This document shows, piece after piece, positions 55,191 to 64,000 of a DNA stretch of 64,000 nt. The notes beneath the pieces are model-generated. The model had not been told where the DNA came from and made no database searches. It saw nothing but the letters and a program-made list of their open reading frames with translations. Position 1 is the stretch's first letter; every line of letters begins with the position of its first letter. The translations under genes and the position numbers were made by a program. Source of the DNA: CAJXVA01 sp963761755 (GTDB lineage Bacteria; Myxococcota_A; Polyangia; Nannocystales; Nannocystaceae); the NCBI GenBank assembly GCA_963761755.1, contig CAVXIC010000034.1, forward strand, positions 186,001 through 250,000, in the 5' to 3' direction.

Positions 55191-56626
55191 TGTAGCCCCC
55201 CAGGCCCAAACACGAAGTGGCCGACCGCAGCACCCGCCAAGCACGCGATCAAAACCCCGAGCGCCAAGAAGATGCCAAAACGCCTGCGATGCCCGCGAAG
55301 CTCCCGCTCGTGCACCAATGACCCCTCGTCCGGGTCCTCGAACACGTGGGTCTGTGCACGTTCAGGGGGCGTCAGCGACGTTACACGAGCAAGTGTCGCT
55401 CGCGGCGGGGGCAAGACCTCAGTCTCCACGCCCGACGACCGAACGAACCAACCCCGATGCGCATCCGCATCTTGCAACACGATCGTCTCCTCGACGACAG
55501 GCGGGGCATTTCGTTCGCGATGGAAGAACGAGGGGACGTCCAGCTCGGCGTTCTGCGTGTCCGTCTCTCGGGGCACGATCATCGTCGGCAACTCAGGCTG
55601 CGCCTGGGCCTGGGCCTGCGCCTGGGCCTGCGCGGGCCGGGCAATCGTTTCTTCGTCCTCCTCGACCTCGGCGCGCTCGCCAACCTCACGGAGGGCTTTG
55701 GGGATCTCCATGTATCCCGTGTGGTGCGAGCGTTCGCCTCGTCCCATAACCGTCCGCACCATCGCCTTGACCTGATCCCGCCCCTGAGCGTAGCGATGGA
55801 CGACGGTCATGAACTCCTGAGCACTTGGTCGGGCTGATGCAGCCAGCCCTGCACCGACCAGCCCAACGAGATCTGCGGGCAGCCCCTCTCGCCGCATTGG
55901 CGGCGGCTCGAGATTGATGACGGCCCAAGGAAAGTCGCCCGTGAACCCTGGCTGGCCATCCCGAAACGTCCTCCCCTCTAGCATCTCCCAGGCAACCACG
56001 GCCAACGAGAACACGTCCATCGACGGATTGACCCTGCAGTAGAAGTGCTCCTGCGACATATAGCGGGGCGTCCCGTACTGGAAGCGGCCCGTCCTCTCAT
56101 CGGCCCGCGTCGTGCTGATCCCGAAGTCGAGCAGCTTCGCGTAGCCGTTGAACGTCACCAGAGTGTTGGCAGGCTTGACGTCGCGATGCACCAACCCCAG
56201 CGGTTCACTGCCAACCTCTCGTTCGAAGTGCGCGTAGTGCAGCCCCGCTGCCATGTCGCCCAGAAGCGAGCAGACAACCGGCAGCGGGATCGGGCGTTTC
56301 TCCTTCTCTCGGTAGTGCCACATGATGCGGCGCAGGTCGCACCCATCGGCGTACTCCATCACGATGAAGGGAACGCCATCATGGGAATCAACATCTGTCA
56401 CCCCAACGACATGGGGGCTCGAACCGAGGCGAATCGCTCGCTTCGCTTCCTCGAAGAAGCGCTCGCGCTCTTCGGCATCGAGCAAGACAGACTCGCGCGC
56501 GAGCTTGACCACGACCGGCCAGCCCCCGACTGCGTCGTTGAGCCTCCGCCCCAGAAAAACCTTCCCTTGCCCCCCCTTGCCAAGGGGTTCAGAGAGAACA
56601 TAACGGCCAAGCTGAACTTCAGACAC
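55187..56626 (-). CDS. Transmembrane Ser/Thr protein kinase with short C-terminal anchor
   Basis: 479 residues from GTG 56626. Kinase domain ~8-280: GKGGQGKVFLG loop, VVVKLARE lysine, HRDVKPANTLV catalytic loop, DFGIST. A Gln-Ala repeat (QAQAQAQAQAQ) and a disordered linker lead to one membrane helix near the C-terminus (RFGIFLALGVLIACLAGAAVG) with only a few residues beyond, so it lacks an extracellular sensor. First gene of the kinase operon, preceded by a sigma54-like promoter (56656-56672). Confidence 0.92.
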
Positions 56627-56655
56627 GCGAGCATCCCTTCCTGGCGCTTAGACCG

Positions 56656-56672
56656 AGCAAGTTTCGCACCAC
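56656..56672 (-). promoter_or_regulatory. Sigma54-type promoter upstream of the kinase operon
   Basis: On the minus strand the sequence GTGGTGCGAAACTTGCT has GG and GC separated by exactly 10 nt, with TTGCT at the -12 box, a good fit to the sigma54 -24/-12 consensus. It ends ~30 bp before the kinase start codon. The gene just upstream encodes a sigma54 activator, which strengthens the call. Confidence 0.65.
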
Positions 56673-56745
56673 ACGAGTTTTCCGCAACTTACGCCGTCAC
56701 CCCCTCGTTTTTCCGAGGCAAAACTCGAAAAACCGAGCGAGCAGG

Positions 56746-58101
56746 TCACCGTGCCCCCGTACGCTTGAGCAGAGCGTGAAACGTGCTGGCGCTCACCCCC
56801 ATGAGTTCCTGAGCCTCAGCCCGGCTCGTCGTGGCCGAAAATACCTGCGCGACGTACCGTCGCTCGAACTCCAGCTTCGCCGCCTTCAACGGCCCCATCG
56901 CCCAAGACATGGGCGCGGCGGCATCTCTGCTCACGCTCCCCTCGCCGTGGAGCGCGAGGTCTTCCTCCTCGATCGTCGTCTTTCCCATCCTCGCGGCGAG
57001 CTCAGCCGCTCGAGCGACGACGTTGCGTAGCTCGCGAACGTTCCCCTTCCACGCGTGTCGCTCCATGGCCCCGATGGCCCCTCGTGAAAGCCGAAGCGAG
57101 CGATCCCCCATCGCCTCTGCCATGCGGGCCAAGAACAGCTCCGCCAGCATCGCAACGTTGCCTGCGCCTCGCTGCCTCAACGGGGGAACGGTCACGACGG
57201 ACTGCGCGAGACGGAAGTAGAGGTCTTCTCGGAAATCCCCCTCGTTCACAGCCCGACGAAGGTCCCGATTGGTTGCCGCAACGACCCGCACGTCGAACTC
57301 CCTGAACTCGTCCTCGCCGACTCGACAGGTTGCACGAGCTTCCAAGGCGCGCAGCAACATGGGCTGCAGCTCGAGGGGAAGCTCGCCGATCTCGTCGAGA
57401 AAGACCGTTCCCCCATGTCCCGCCTCGAAGACGCCTGGCCTCGATTCCGTCGCCCCCGTGAACGAGCCCTTCCGGTGGCCGAACAGCTTGCTCGCGGCAA
57501 CGCCAGGAGAAAGACTCCCGCAGTCGACGACCTGGAACGGCCCCGCACATCGAAAGGACCGCTCGTGCAGCCCTCGAGCGATCAGCTCCTTCCCCGTACC
57601 GGACTCCCCCTCTACGAGCACGGACAGCTCGGTGGGTGCTTGAAGCTCCAAGGATGCAATCAGCGCCCCCATCCGACCACCGACCCCGAAGAACTCGCCG
57701 AACCGATCCGCGGTGGAAACCGGGACGTCCACCGCCTCGATCCCCAAGAGTTCAGCGGTGACTCCACCGAGCGCCACCCTCGCTCCGGGCTTCAGGCACG
57801 CCTCGAACACCCGCACGGTCCCATCTGCCGCCAACGTTCCATTCTTGCTCCCAAGGTCGCGGACAACTGCCGATCCGTCGGCTCTCACCTCGAACTCGCA
57901 GTGCAGAGCACTCACCCCCTCCCCCTGCAGTACCAGATCCGTGCTCGGATGAGCTCCGACGACGACCTTGGGCCCGCGTCTCTCGAAGTCCTGAGCCCCT
58001 CCTGCGAGGAAGACACGAAGGCGCAGCATCTCGGGCCTTGGCCCTCTGACCTGCCGGGTTCGGATCTCGCGCAGTGTTCTCGTCAGTCTGTCGTCATCCA
58101 T
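56746..58101 (-). CDS. FHA-domain sigma54-dependent transcriptional activator
   Basis: 451 residues from ATG 58101. An FHA domain (~25-110; HCEFEVRADGSAVVRDLGSKNGT) binds phosphothreonine, expected to come from a Ser/Thr kinase. The AAA+ domain follows: Walker A GESGTGKE, the sigma54-contact loop as GSFTGA in place of GAFTGA, Walker B FLDEIGEL, and NREL-type NVRELRNVV. A Fis-type HTH closes the protein (SRAEAQELMGVSASTFHALL). FHA-type enhancer-binding proteins are abundant in myxobacteria and are switched by kinases. The adjacent kinase operon with a sigma54 promoter is its likely target. Confidence 0.93.
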   Translation of the reverse strand: MDDDRLTRTLREIRTRQVRGPRPEMLRLRVFLAGGAQDFERRGPKVVVGAHPSTDLVLQGEGVSALHCEFEVRADGSAVVRDLGSKNGTLAADGTVRVFEACLKPGARVALGGVTAELLGIEAVDVPVSTADRFGEFFGVGGRMGALIASLELQAPTELSVLVEGESGTGKELIARGLHERSFRCAGPFQVVDCGSLSPGVAASKLFGHRKGSFTGATESRPGVFEAGHGGTVFLDEIGELPLELQPMLLRALEARATCRVGEDEFREFDVRVVAATNRDLRRAVNEGDFREDLYFRLAQSVVTVPPLRQRGAGNVAMLAELFLARMAEAMGDRSLRLSRGAIGAMERHAWKGNVRELRNVVARAAELAARMGKTTIEEEDLALHGEGSVSRDAAAPMSWAMGPLKAAKLEFERRYVAQVFSATTSRAEAQELMGVSASTFHALLKRTGAR

Positions 58102-58341
58102 GACGTGCTTCTCCACTAGCAGGCGACCCGCAGCTTCGATCACGACGTCGACAATTGCAAAGAGACCACCGCCTTGGCCCGACGAGCGCCGCGAACGGTG
58201 GTGGTCGACCAAACCGTTCCCCACCTGGATGCCGTGGTGGTCGATCCGTTGGGCGATCGACGTCGTCGGAGCCGAACCGGCCCGCGGGCACCGTATTCCG
58301 CAATCGTTGTTCGACGTTTTGGTACTACCTGGATCGAATCG

Positions 58342-59747
58342 ATGAAGACCTCCGCGCTCGCCCTGTTCCCCCTCACGTCTCTCATCGCCTGCGCCGCGCC
58401 CCTCCCCGGTGGCGAGCAGCGTCCCCGAGCCCGAGCCTGCACCCGCCGAGACTGCGCCGCGCGAGCTGGCCGCGAACGTCGCGGATCCCCGTCACTATCG
58501 CGGCGCTGTGCAGCTGCCGGGGGGGAACGCGCTGGAGTTCTTCGTGCTCCTCGACCCCGCAGGCGAGAGCGCCATCTCGATCCCCGCCCAGGGGCTGTTC
58601 GAGGGACCGCTCGACGATGTCGTGCAGACGCCGTCGCAGGTCGGGTTCTCCCTGTCTGCGGTCGGGGCCACGTGGAGCGCGACGTTGAGCCAGGACGCGG
58701 TCACGGGATGTGCCTTCGCGCAGGCGGGCATGGAGCTGGAGTGCACGCTCGAGTCGATTGACGCCGAGGCCTATGCTGCGGCCAAGACACCTCCCCGTCC
58801 CGCAGACGCCCGAGCCTCCCTTTCCCTATGAGGTCGAAGAGGTCGCCTACGACAACGCCGCCGACGGGGTGCATCTCGAAGGCACCCTGACCATCCCGCC
58901 AGGCGCAGGCCCGCACCCGGCGGCCCTGCTCATCACGGGCTCGGGACCGCAGGACCGCGACGAGTCCATCATGGGGCACAAGCCGTTCGCCGTGCTGGCC
59001 GACCACTTGACTCGCAGCGGCATCGCCGTTCTGCGGGTCGATGATCGCGGCGTTGGGGGGTCGACGGGATCCGTTGCGGAGTCGACGGGAGCCGAGCTGA
59101 CCCGAGACGCGGAGGCTGGTGTCGCGTTCCTCCGGGCGCACGCGCACATCGACGCCAAGCGCGTCGGCGTCGTGGGGCACAGTGAAGGGGGCTCGATCGG
59201 CCCTCGCGTCGCGGCGACCGACGGCAAGGTTGCCTTCGTGGTGATGATGGCCGGACCCGGCGTCCCCGGCCACGAGATCGTGCGGCTCCAGGCCGTGGAG
59301 ATCGCCCGCGCATCCGGGGCGCAGGAGGCTCAGCTGGAGCTCGTTCGCACGCAGCAGAACGCCACCATCGATGCGATCATGGACGCCTCCAGCCTCGAGG
59401 ACGCTCGTGACGCAGCGGCGGCCGCCAACCCTCAGGGAGCGGCCATGGTCACGCCCTGGTTCTGGGACTTCTTGCGCTACGACCCCGCGCCGGCGCTCCG
59501 CAAGGTTCGATGTCCGGTGCTCGTGCTCAACGGTGCGCTGGACCGGCAGGTCCTGCCCGACCAAAACCTGCCGGCCGTCAAAGCCGCCCTCGCGCGCAAC
59601 CGCCGGGCGAAGATCATGCGGTTGCCGGACCTCAATCACCTGTTTCAGCACGCCCAGACCGGCGCTCCCTCCGAATATGCGCAGATCGAGGAGACGATCG
59701 ATCCCGAGGTCCTGGAGCTCATCTCGACCTGGATCTCCGAGATCTGA
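58342..59747 (+). pseudogene. Alpha/beta hydrolase lipoprotein gene interrupted by two frameshifts
   Basis: Three consecutive frames each hold part of one protein. Frame one (from ATG 58342) gives a lipoprotein signal, TSALALFPLTSLIAC. Near 58408 the coding sense moves by one base to SVPEPEPAPAETAP and an unassigned beta-rich domain ending TLESIDAEAYAAA. Near 58802 it moves again to TPEPPFPYEVEEV and a complete alpha/beta hydrolase of the acyl-peptide hydrolase-like type, with the nucleophile elbow GHSEGG, an Asp in NGALDRQVLP and a His in LNHLFQHA. Both shifts are single extra bases beside G/C runs. Either real decay or sequencing errors; the last part alone could be translated from an internal start. 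Confidence 0.75.
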
Positions 59748-59893
59748 GGCGTCCGGGGGAGTCGCGCTCACTCGTTCGAGCAAAACAGCTTTTGAAACCG
59801 GATGCCCGACCGCGAGCACGTACGCCGTCGGCGATGTGACGTGACGCCTGTCGACCTCTTGTTGGAACCTTCGGTTCTTGCCAAACTTCCCCG

Positions 59894-62758
59894 GTGACCG
59901 ACCGCGTCGCGGACATCACGGCGCCTGGAGTCGGACCGCCCCACGAGCAGGCTCCGACCCTGGCCCCGAGCGCGGTCGAGCTCAGCGTTCACGGTCGCAT
60001 GCTGATGGGCTCGCTGGAGGCCCGCATGTTCGGGACGGCCGAGACCACGCGGCTGGGTCGGTATCACCTCCTGGAGACGCTCGGCCGGGGCGCGATGGGC
60101 GTGGTCTACAAGGCCTACGATCCTCAGCTGGACCGGAGGGTTGCCGTGAAGGTGGTCACCCTCTCGGGTGCGGAGGCCCGCGCGCGCATGCTTCGAGAGG
60201 CCAAGGCGCTGGCCAAGCTGAACCACCCCAACGTGGTGACGGTGCATGAGGTCGGCGAAGACGGCGACGAGATGTACGTCGCGATGGAGTACGTCGAGGG
60301 CGGGACGCTGGCGGACTGGTGCGACGCCCACGCCGAGCCCTCCCGAGCGCGGACGCAGGCGTTGGTCGACTTCGCGCTGCAGGCACTCGATGGCTTGGCG
60401 GCGGCGCACGATCTTGGGCTCGTGCATCGCGACATCAAGCCGGCCAACATGCTGGTGGGGGACGATGGTCGCCTTCGGGTCGCGGACTTCGGCCTTGCAC
60501 GAGCGTTTGGACCCGACCCGGATCTGCTGACCTCGAGCGAGGTCAGCGTCGAGGCCGAGGAGTCGACGTCGATGACCCGGACGGGGGCGGTCGTTGGAAC
60601 GCCTGCGTTCATGGCTCTGGAGCAGTTCAGGGGCGTCGCGGATGCGTCCAGTGATCAGTTTGGCCTCTGCGCGAGCTTCTTCGTCGCGTTCTATGGGTGT
60701 GCCCCCTACGAGGCCAAGTCCGTGGCGGGGCTGCTCGACGCGCTGGAGGGGGGCCGGGTTGGGTCGGCGTCGTCCAAACACGTGCCCGAGTACGTGCGCC
60801 GCGTGCTGTTGCGCGGTCTTCAGCCTCACGCCAAGAACCGCTTCCAAGATGTTCGCGCGCTCGCGCACGCGCTGCGGGCCGGTGCACGTCGGCGTCGGTG
60901 GGCCGTGGGGTCGGGGATGATCGGCCTGGGCGCTGCTGCGATTGCGTCGTTGGTCTGGGCGAGCCAACCCGACGCCTGCACCGACGACAGGTCGCAGATC
61001 GAAGCAGTCCTCGCGGGCGAGCCGGAGCGCATCGAGGCCTTGATCGAGGCGTCGGGGCGGCCGCATGCGGACGAGCTGAGCAACCGATTCGCGGCCGACC
61101 TCGAGGGCGTGGCCGATCGGTGGGCCGAGCAGCGGCTGGACGCGTGCAGGGCGTCGCGGGACCGCGACCCCGAGGTGGCCACGGCCGGCGAACACCGGAT
61201 GCGATGTCTGGATGACGCGCTCGAGACGACGGAGCAGGCACTGGGAGAGATCGAGTCACTGACGCGGGCGCAGGCTGACGCGCTGCTCACCATCACGCAG
61301 TTCATCCAGGGGGCGCACGAATGTGCCGATGCCGATGCCGAGGTCTTCGACACCGAGCGCGGACGCGAGCTGCTCGCGCTCTTTCGGGCCGGTCTCGTCG
61401 CAGAGGGCCGCCTGGAGCTCGACGAAGCACTCCGAGCCTACGAAGCCGTACTCGACGAGTCGGCGCCCGGCGAGTTTGCGGAGCTGCGCTCGGAGGTTCA
61501 CACCCGGCTCGCGGAGAACTACGAGCGCACGGGCGATCAGGCGGCCTTCGAGCACCACCTCATCGGTTCTCTCGACGAAGCCGAGAACGCGCGAGACGCC
61601 GGACTCACGGCGCTCCACTGGCTTGCGGTGGCAGACACGCTGCCGGTCGGCGAGTCGGCGGAGGCGTACGAGCTGATCGTCAGCCGGTCCTACCGAGCCC
61701 GTGCACGCGGGCCGATCGCCGACCGCACGCTCGCACAGCTCCTCTACGTGGAGGCTCACGATCGCATCGACCGGGGACAGTTCGACCGTGCCTTGGCGCT
61801 GACCACCGAGGCGATCGAGGTGGGCGAGAAGGTTGGCGCGCCGGCCCTCGCCTTCATGTACGAGCTGGAGTCCACGCTACGGCTTCGAAACGGCGAACTC
61901 GAACGTGCACAGGCACGGGCTCGCGATGCGGTGCGCGTCCACACCGCTGCGGTGGGAGAACACCATCCGGAGGTTGCGATGCTGCTCCTGAGGCTGGGCC
62001 AAGTCCAATCTTGGCAAGGCCGCGACGCGGAGGCCATCGAGACCTACAGCCGCGGGATTGCGACGCTGGAGGAGCGACCCGACTACGTCTCCGCATCGCT
62101 GGTCGCGGCCTATGAAAGCCGAGCCAACTCGCTGTACAACACGAAGCGTCTCGAAGAGGCCCTGGCCGACTACGACAAGGCTGCCGCCATGGCCGAGGGC
62201 CTCGGGGACGACGATGTGGCACGGCTCGCGGCGCTCGACACCGACCGAGCCCGAACGTACCGATTGATGGGGCGGAACGACGACGCGCTGGCGCTGCTCG
62301 ATGCCGTGCTCGCCGCGGGCCGAGACGGCAGCGTGCAGGGGCGAGAGGTCCTCGTCGACGCCTCCATTTTGCGCGCGGGGGTCCTCGCCGACGTGGAGCG
62401 CGACGAGGAGGCGTACGCCCAACTCGAGCGGGCCGTGCCGATGATCGAGGAGACGTTTGGCACCGAAGGCATTCTCCGGATCCAGGCCGCGTTCGAAGTC
62501 GCCGACATCTACAGCCAGGTCGGCAGACACGCGCGCGCCCAGGCGGAGCTCGAGCGCTTCCTTCCGCAGACCGAAGACGAACCCATGTGGCGTGGCATCC
62601 TGGAGCAGTCCCGAGCGCGCGACTATGCCGCCCAAGGTCGGACCGAAGACGCGCGAACCTGGGCCGAGCGAGCGCTCGAGTCGATGCGGGCGTCGGGGGC
62701 CGGACAGCACGAACTCGACCCGATCGAAGCACTGATCGCGTCGCTCGACGGCCCCTGA
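59894..62758 (+). CDS. Ser/Thr protein kinase with transmembrane helix and TPR domain
   Basis: 954 residues from GTG 59894. An N-terminal ~50-residue extension precedes the kinase domain (~55-320): LGRGAMGVVYKAYD, VAVKVV, HRDIKPANMLV, DFGLARAF. A membrane helix follows (GSGMIGLGAAAIASLVWAS, ~338-356), then ~600 residues of helical TPR-like units, e.g. ALAFMYELESTLRLRNGELE and RLEEALADYDKAAAMAEG. The type is very common in Nannocystis-group genomes. It stands alone, converging on the oxidoreductase gene with a 9-bp gap. Confidence 0.93.
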   Translation: MTDRVADITAPGVGPPHEQAPTLAPSAVELSVHGRMLMGSLEARMFGTAETTRLGRYHLLETLGRGAMGVVYKAYDPQLDRRVAVKVVTLSGAEARARMLREAKALAKLNHPNVVTVHEVGEDGDEMYVAMEYVEGGTLADWCDAHAEPSRARTQALVDFALQALDGLAAAHDLGLVHRDIKPANMLVGDDGRLRVADFGLARAFGPDPDLLTSSEVSVEAEESTSMTRTGAVVGTPAFMALEQFRGVADASSDQFGLCASFFVAFYGCAPYEAKSVAGLLDALEGGRVGSASSKHVPEYVRRVLLRGLQPHAKNRFQDVRALAHALRAGARRRRWAVGSGMIGLGAAAIASLVWASQPDACTDDRSQIEAVLAGEPERIEALIEASGRPHADELSNRFAADLEGVADRWAEQRLDACRASRDRDPEVATAGEHRMRCLDDALETTEQALGEIESLTRAQADALLTITQFIQGAHECADADAEVFDTERGRELLALFRAGLVAEGRLELDEALRAYEAVLDESAPGEFAELRSEVHTRLAENYERTGDQAAFEHHLIGSLDEAENARDAGLTALHWLAVADTLPVGESAEAYELIVSRSYRARARGPIADRTLAQLLYVEAHDRIDRGQFDRALALTTEAIEVGEKVGAPALAFMYELESTLRLRNGELERAQARARDAVRVHTAAVGEHHPEVAMLLLRLGQVQSWQGRDAEAIETYSRGIATLEERPDYVSASLVAAYESRANSLYNTKRLEEALADYDKAAAMAEGLGDDDVARLAALDTDRARTYRLMGRNDDALALLDAVLAAGRDGSVQGREVLVDASILRAGVLADVERDEEAYAQLERAVPMIEETFGTEGILRIQAAFEVADIYSQVGRHARAQAELERFLPQTEDEPMWRGILEQSRARDYAAQGRTEDARTWAERALESMRASGAGQHELDPIEALIASLDGP

Positions 62759-62767
62759 GCAGGGACT

Positions 62768-63991
62768 TCAGGGCTGATCGGCGCTGGGATTCTCGTTGAA
62801 TCGATCGGCGTGCAGCAGCGACGTACGGCGCTGCTCCAACGCGGTCAGCTCTCCGAAGCACGCGCGTGCGATCGTCTGACCGCAGACCGCACCGAGGCCC
62901 ATGCCGTGGCCCGTCATCCCGCCGAGCACGTGCGTGGATGGTCGCCCCGCGGCGTCGGCGAGCGGCTTCCACAGCGGGAGTTCGTCGGGGCTGAAGCCCA
63001 TGATGCCCGACCACCGCGCTTCAATCTCGAAGGGTCCGAACGCTGGCAGGTGCCGGGCAAGATACGCCTCGAGGTCGGCCTGAACCGCCTCGGTCGGCGT
63101 GGAGTCGTCGGTGCCTTCGGTGTCGCGATGCAGGTGGCGACGTCCGCCGATCAAGACCCGTCCATCCTCGCGCTGGCGAAAGTAGTCGTAGCCCCAGCAG
63201 CCGTAGCAGACCGGGCCCAGCGTGCGCGTGGGGCCGACCGGAGCCGTGGCCAGCATTTGCGCGCGCTGGGGCGAGACGGCGATCTCCGGCAGCAGGCGCT
63301 GCGTCCAGGCGTTGACCGCGACGATCGCCACCCCATAGTCGACCGATGCGCCTTCGAGGGTGATTCGGCGCTGCACCGGGTCGATCGCGGTGACTTGGGC
63401 GCAGCGCATCACCGCGCCGGCGCGCACCGCTTCGGCTCCGATCGCAGCCAAGAGCTTGCCGGGGTGAACCTCGCCATCCTCGGGGATCGACAGCGCACCT
63501 GCGAAGCCCTCGAGGTTGGGTGGCGGTTCGACCCGGCTGCAGGGGACACCATCCTCGGCGAGCAGTCGACCCGCCTCGAGCAGCGCGTGCTGCTCTCCCT
63601 CGTCGTCCTCCATCGCGAGGATCAAGCTTCCGCACCGCTGGTGCTCGGCAGCCTCGGCGAATCTCGACTCGATCAACGTGTGGGTGGCCCGGGCCATCTC
63701 GACGACCGTCTTCATGCGATCGGCACCGAACTGCGCGCGGCGGGCCGGGTACTCGATCGCGTGCTCGACCAGCAGGAACCCTCCCGAACGGGCGGAGGCG
63801 CCCCAACCCAGACCGTGCGCATCGAGGGCCAAGACGGACAGTCCAGCTTCGGCGAGCTCGAGGGCGGCGGTCGCCCCCGTGATGCCCAGCCCGACCACCA
63901 CCGCATCGTAGGTGTGCGGGCCCGATGCCATCGGCGCGAGCCGGGTGTCGGGCGATTCGTCGATCCACAGAGATGGCGCGCCAGGATCCAC
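62768..63991 (-). CDS. FAD-dependent amine oxidoreductase (DAO/PuuB-like), start may lie outside window
   Basis: At least 407 residues. The N-terminal part has LWIDESPD ahead of the dinucleotide fold AVVVGLGITGATAALELAEAG (GxGxxG), then GWGASARSGG, typical of the D-amino-acid-oxidase/PuuB group. The C-terminal part has HVLGGMTGHGMGLGAVCGQ, which closes the FAD site. The frame is open to the window edge, so GTG 63991 may not be the true start. The substrate (gamma-glutamylputrescine, glycine-like or another amine) cannot be told from sequence alone. Confidence 0.85.
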   Translation of the reverse strand: MDPGAPSLWIDESPDTRLAPMASGPHTYDAVVVGLGITGATAALELAEAGLSVLALDAHGLGWGASARSGGFLLVEHAIEYPARRAQFGADRMKTVVEMARATHTLIESRFAEAAEHQRCGSLILAMEDDEGEQHALLEAGRLLAEDGVPCSRVEPPPNLEGFAGALSIPEDGEVHPGKLLAAIGAEAVRAGAVMRCAQVTAIDPVQRRITLEGASVDYGVAIVAVNAWTQRLLPEIAVSPQRAQMLATAPVGPTRTLGPVCYGCWGYDYFRQREDGRVLIGGRRHLHRDTEGTDDSTPTEAVQADLEAYLARHLPAFGPFEIEARWSGIMGFSPDELPLWKPLADAAGRPSTHVLGGMTGHGMGLGAVCGQTIARACFGELTALEQRRTSLLHADRFNENPSADQP

Positions 63992-64000
63992 GAGCGGCAG

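Overview
The window is a GC-rich (~70%) bacterial chromosome segment with dense, overlapping operons. Three Hanks-type Ser/Thr kinases with transmembrane tails, an FHA-sigma54 activator, lipoproteins with long Ser/Thr/Gly linkers after the lipobox, and a myxobacterial-style retron reverse transcriptase together suggest a myxobacterium (Myxococcota), most likely of the Nannocystis/Plesiocystis group. This assignment is inference; there is no rRNA gene to confirm it.

Layout. 1-7.9 kb is ordinary chromosome: the 3' part of an M19-type dipeptidase, a TRAM/Fe-S rRNA uracil methyltransferase overlapping aroA, a HugZ-like protein, an M23 lipoprotein, an HExxH lipoprotein, and small envelope proteins. 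7.9-21.3 kb is a leftward block built around a retron: a 941-aa HEAT-like solenoid, a 2205-aa WD40-HEAT giant, a winged-helix/SWIM-like protein, a clear msr-msd RNA with 25-nt a1/a2 arms and a 128-nt msd hairpin, the retron RT, and a WGR-domain protein. Start and stop codons overlap at three of the junctions.

21.4-43.2 kb is a type I-G (formerly I-U) CRISPR-Cas locus. One leftward operon reads cas4-cas1, cas2, WYL regulator, csb1, csb2, cas3 (C-terminal HD), csb3-like. A 3.5-kb block (WYL, cas2, cas4-cas1, leader, first repeat) is tandemly duplicated at a constant offset of 4279 bp, so there are two adaptation modules and two arrays with one 36-bp repeat. Array 1 has 11 repeats. Array 2 has about 72 and is split by an IS66-family element that landed inside a repeat with an 8-bp target duplication. 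The CRISPR and retron operons are adjacent and co-directional, forming a defence island.

43.2-48.9 kb is a VgrG/PAAR module (type VI secretion spike) with three tiny leading genes. 49.0-58.1 kb is a leftward signalling operon: FHA-sigma54 activator, a sigma54-type promoter, two Ser/Thr kinases, a membrane protein, two tandemly duplicated beta-helix lipoproteins and a thioredoxin-like lipoprotein. 58.3-64 kb holds a frame-disrupted alpha/beta hydrolase, a kinase-TPR protein and an FAD-dependent oxidoreductase. No tRNA or rRNA genes were seen.
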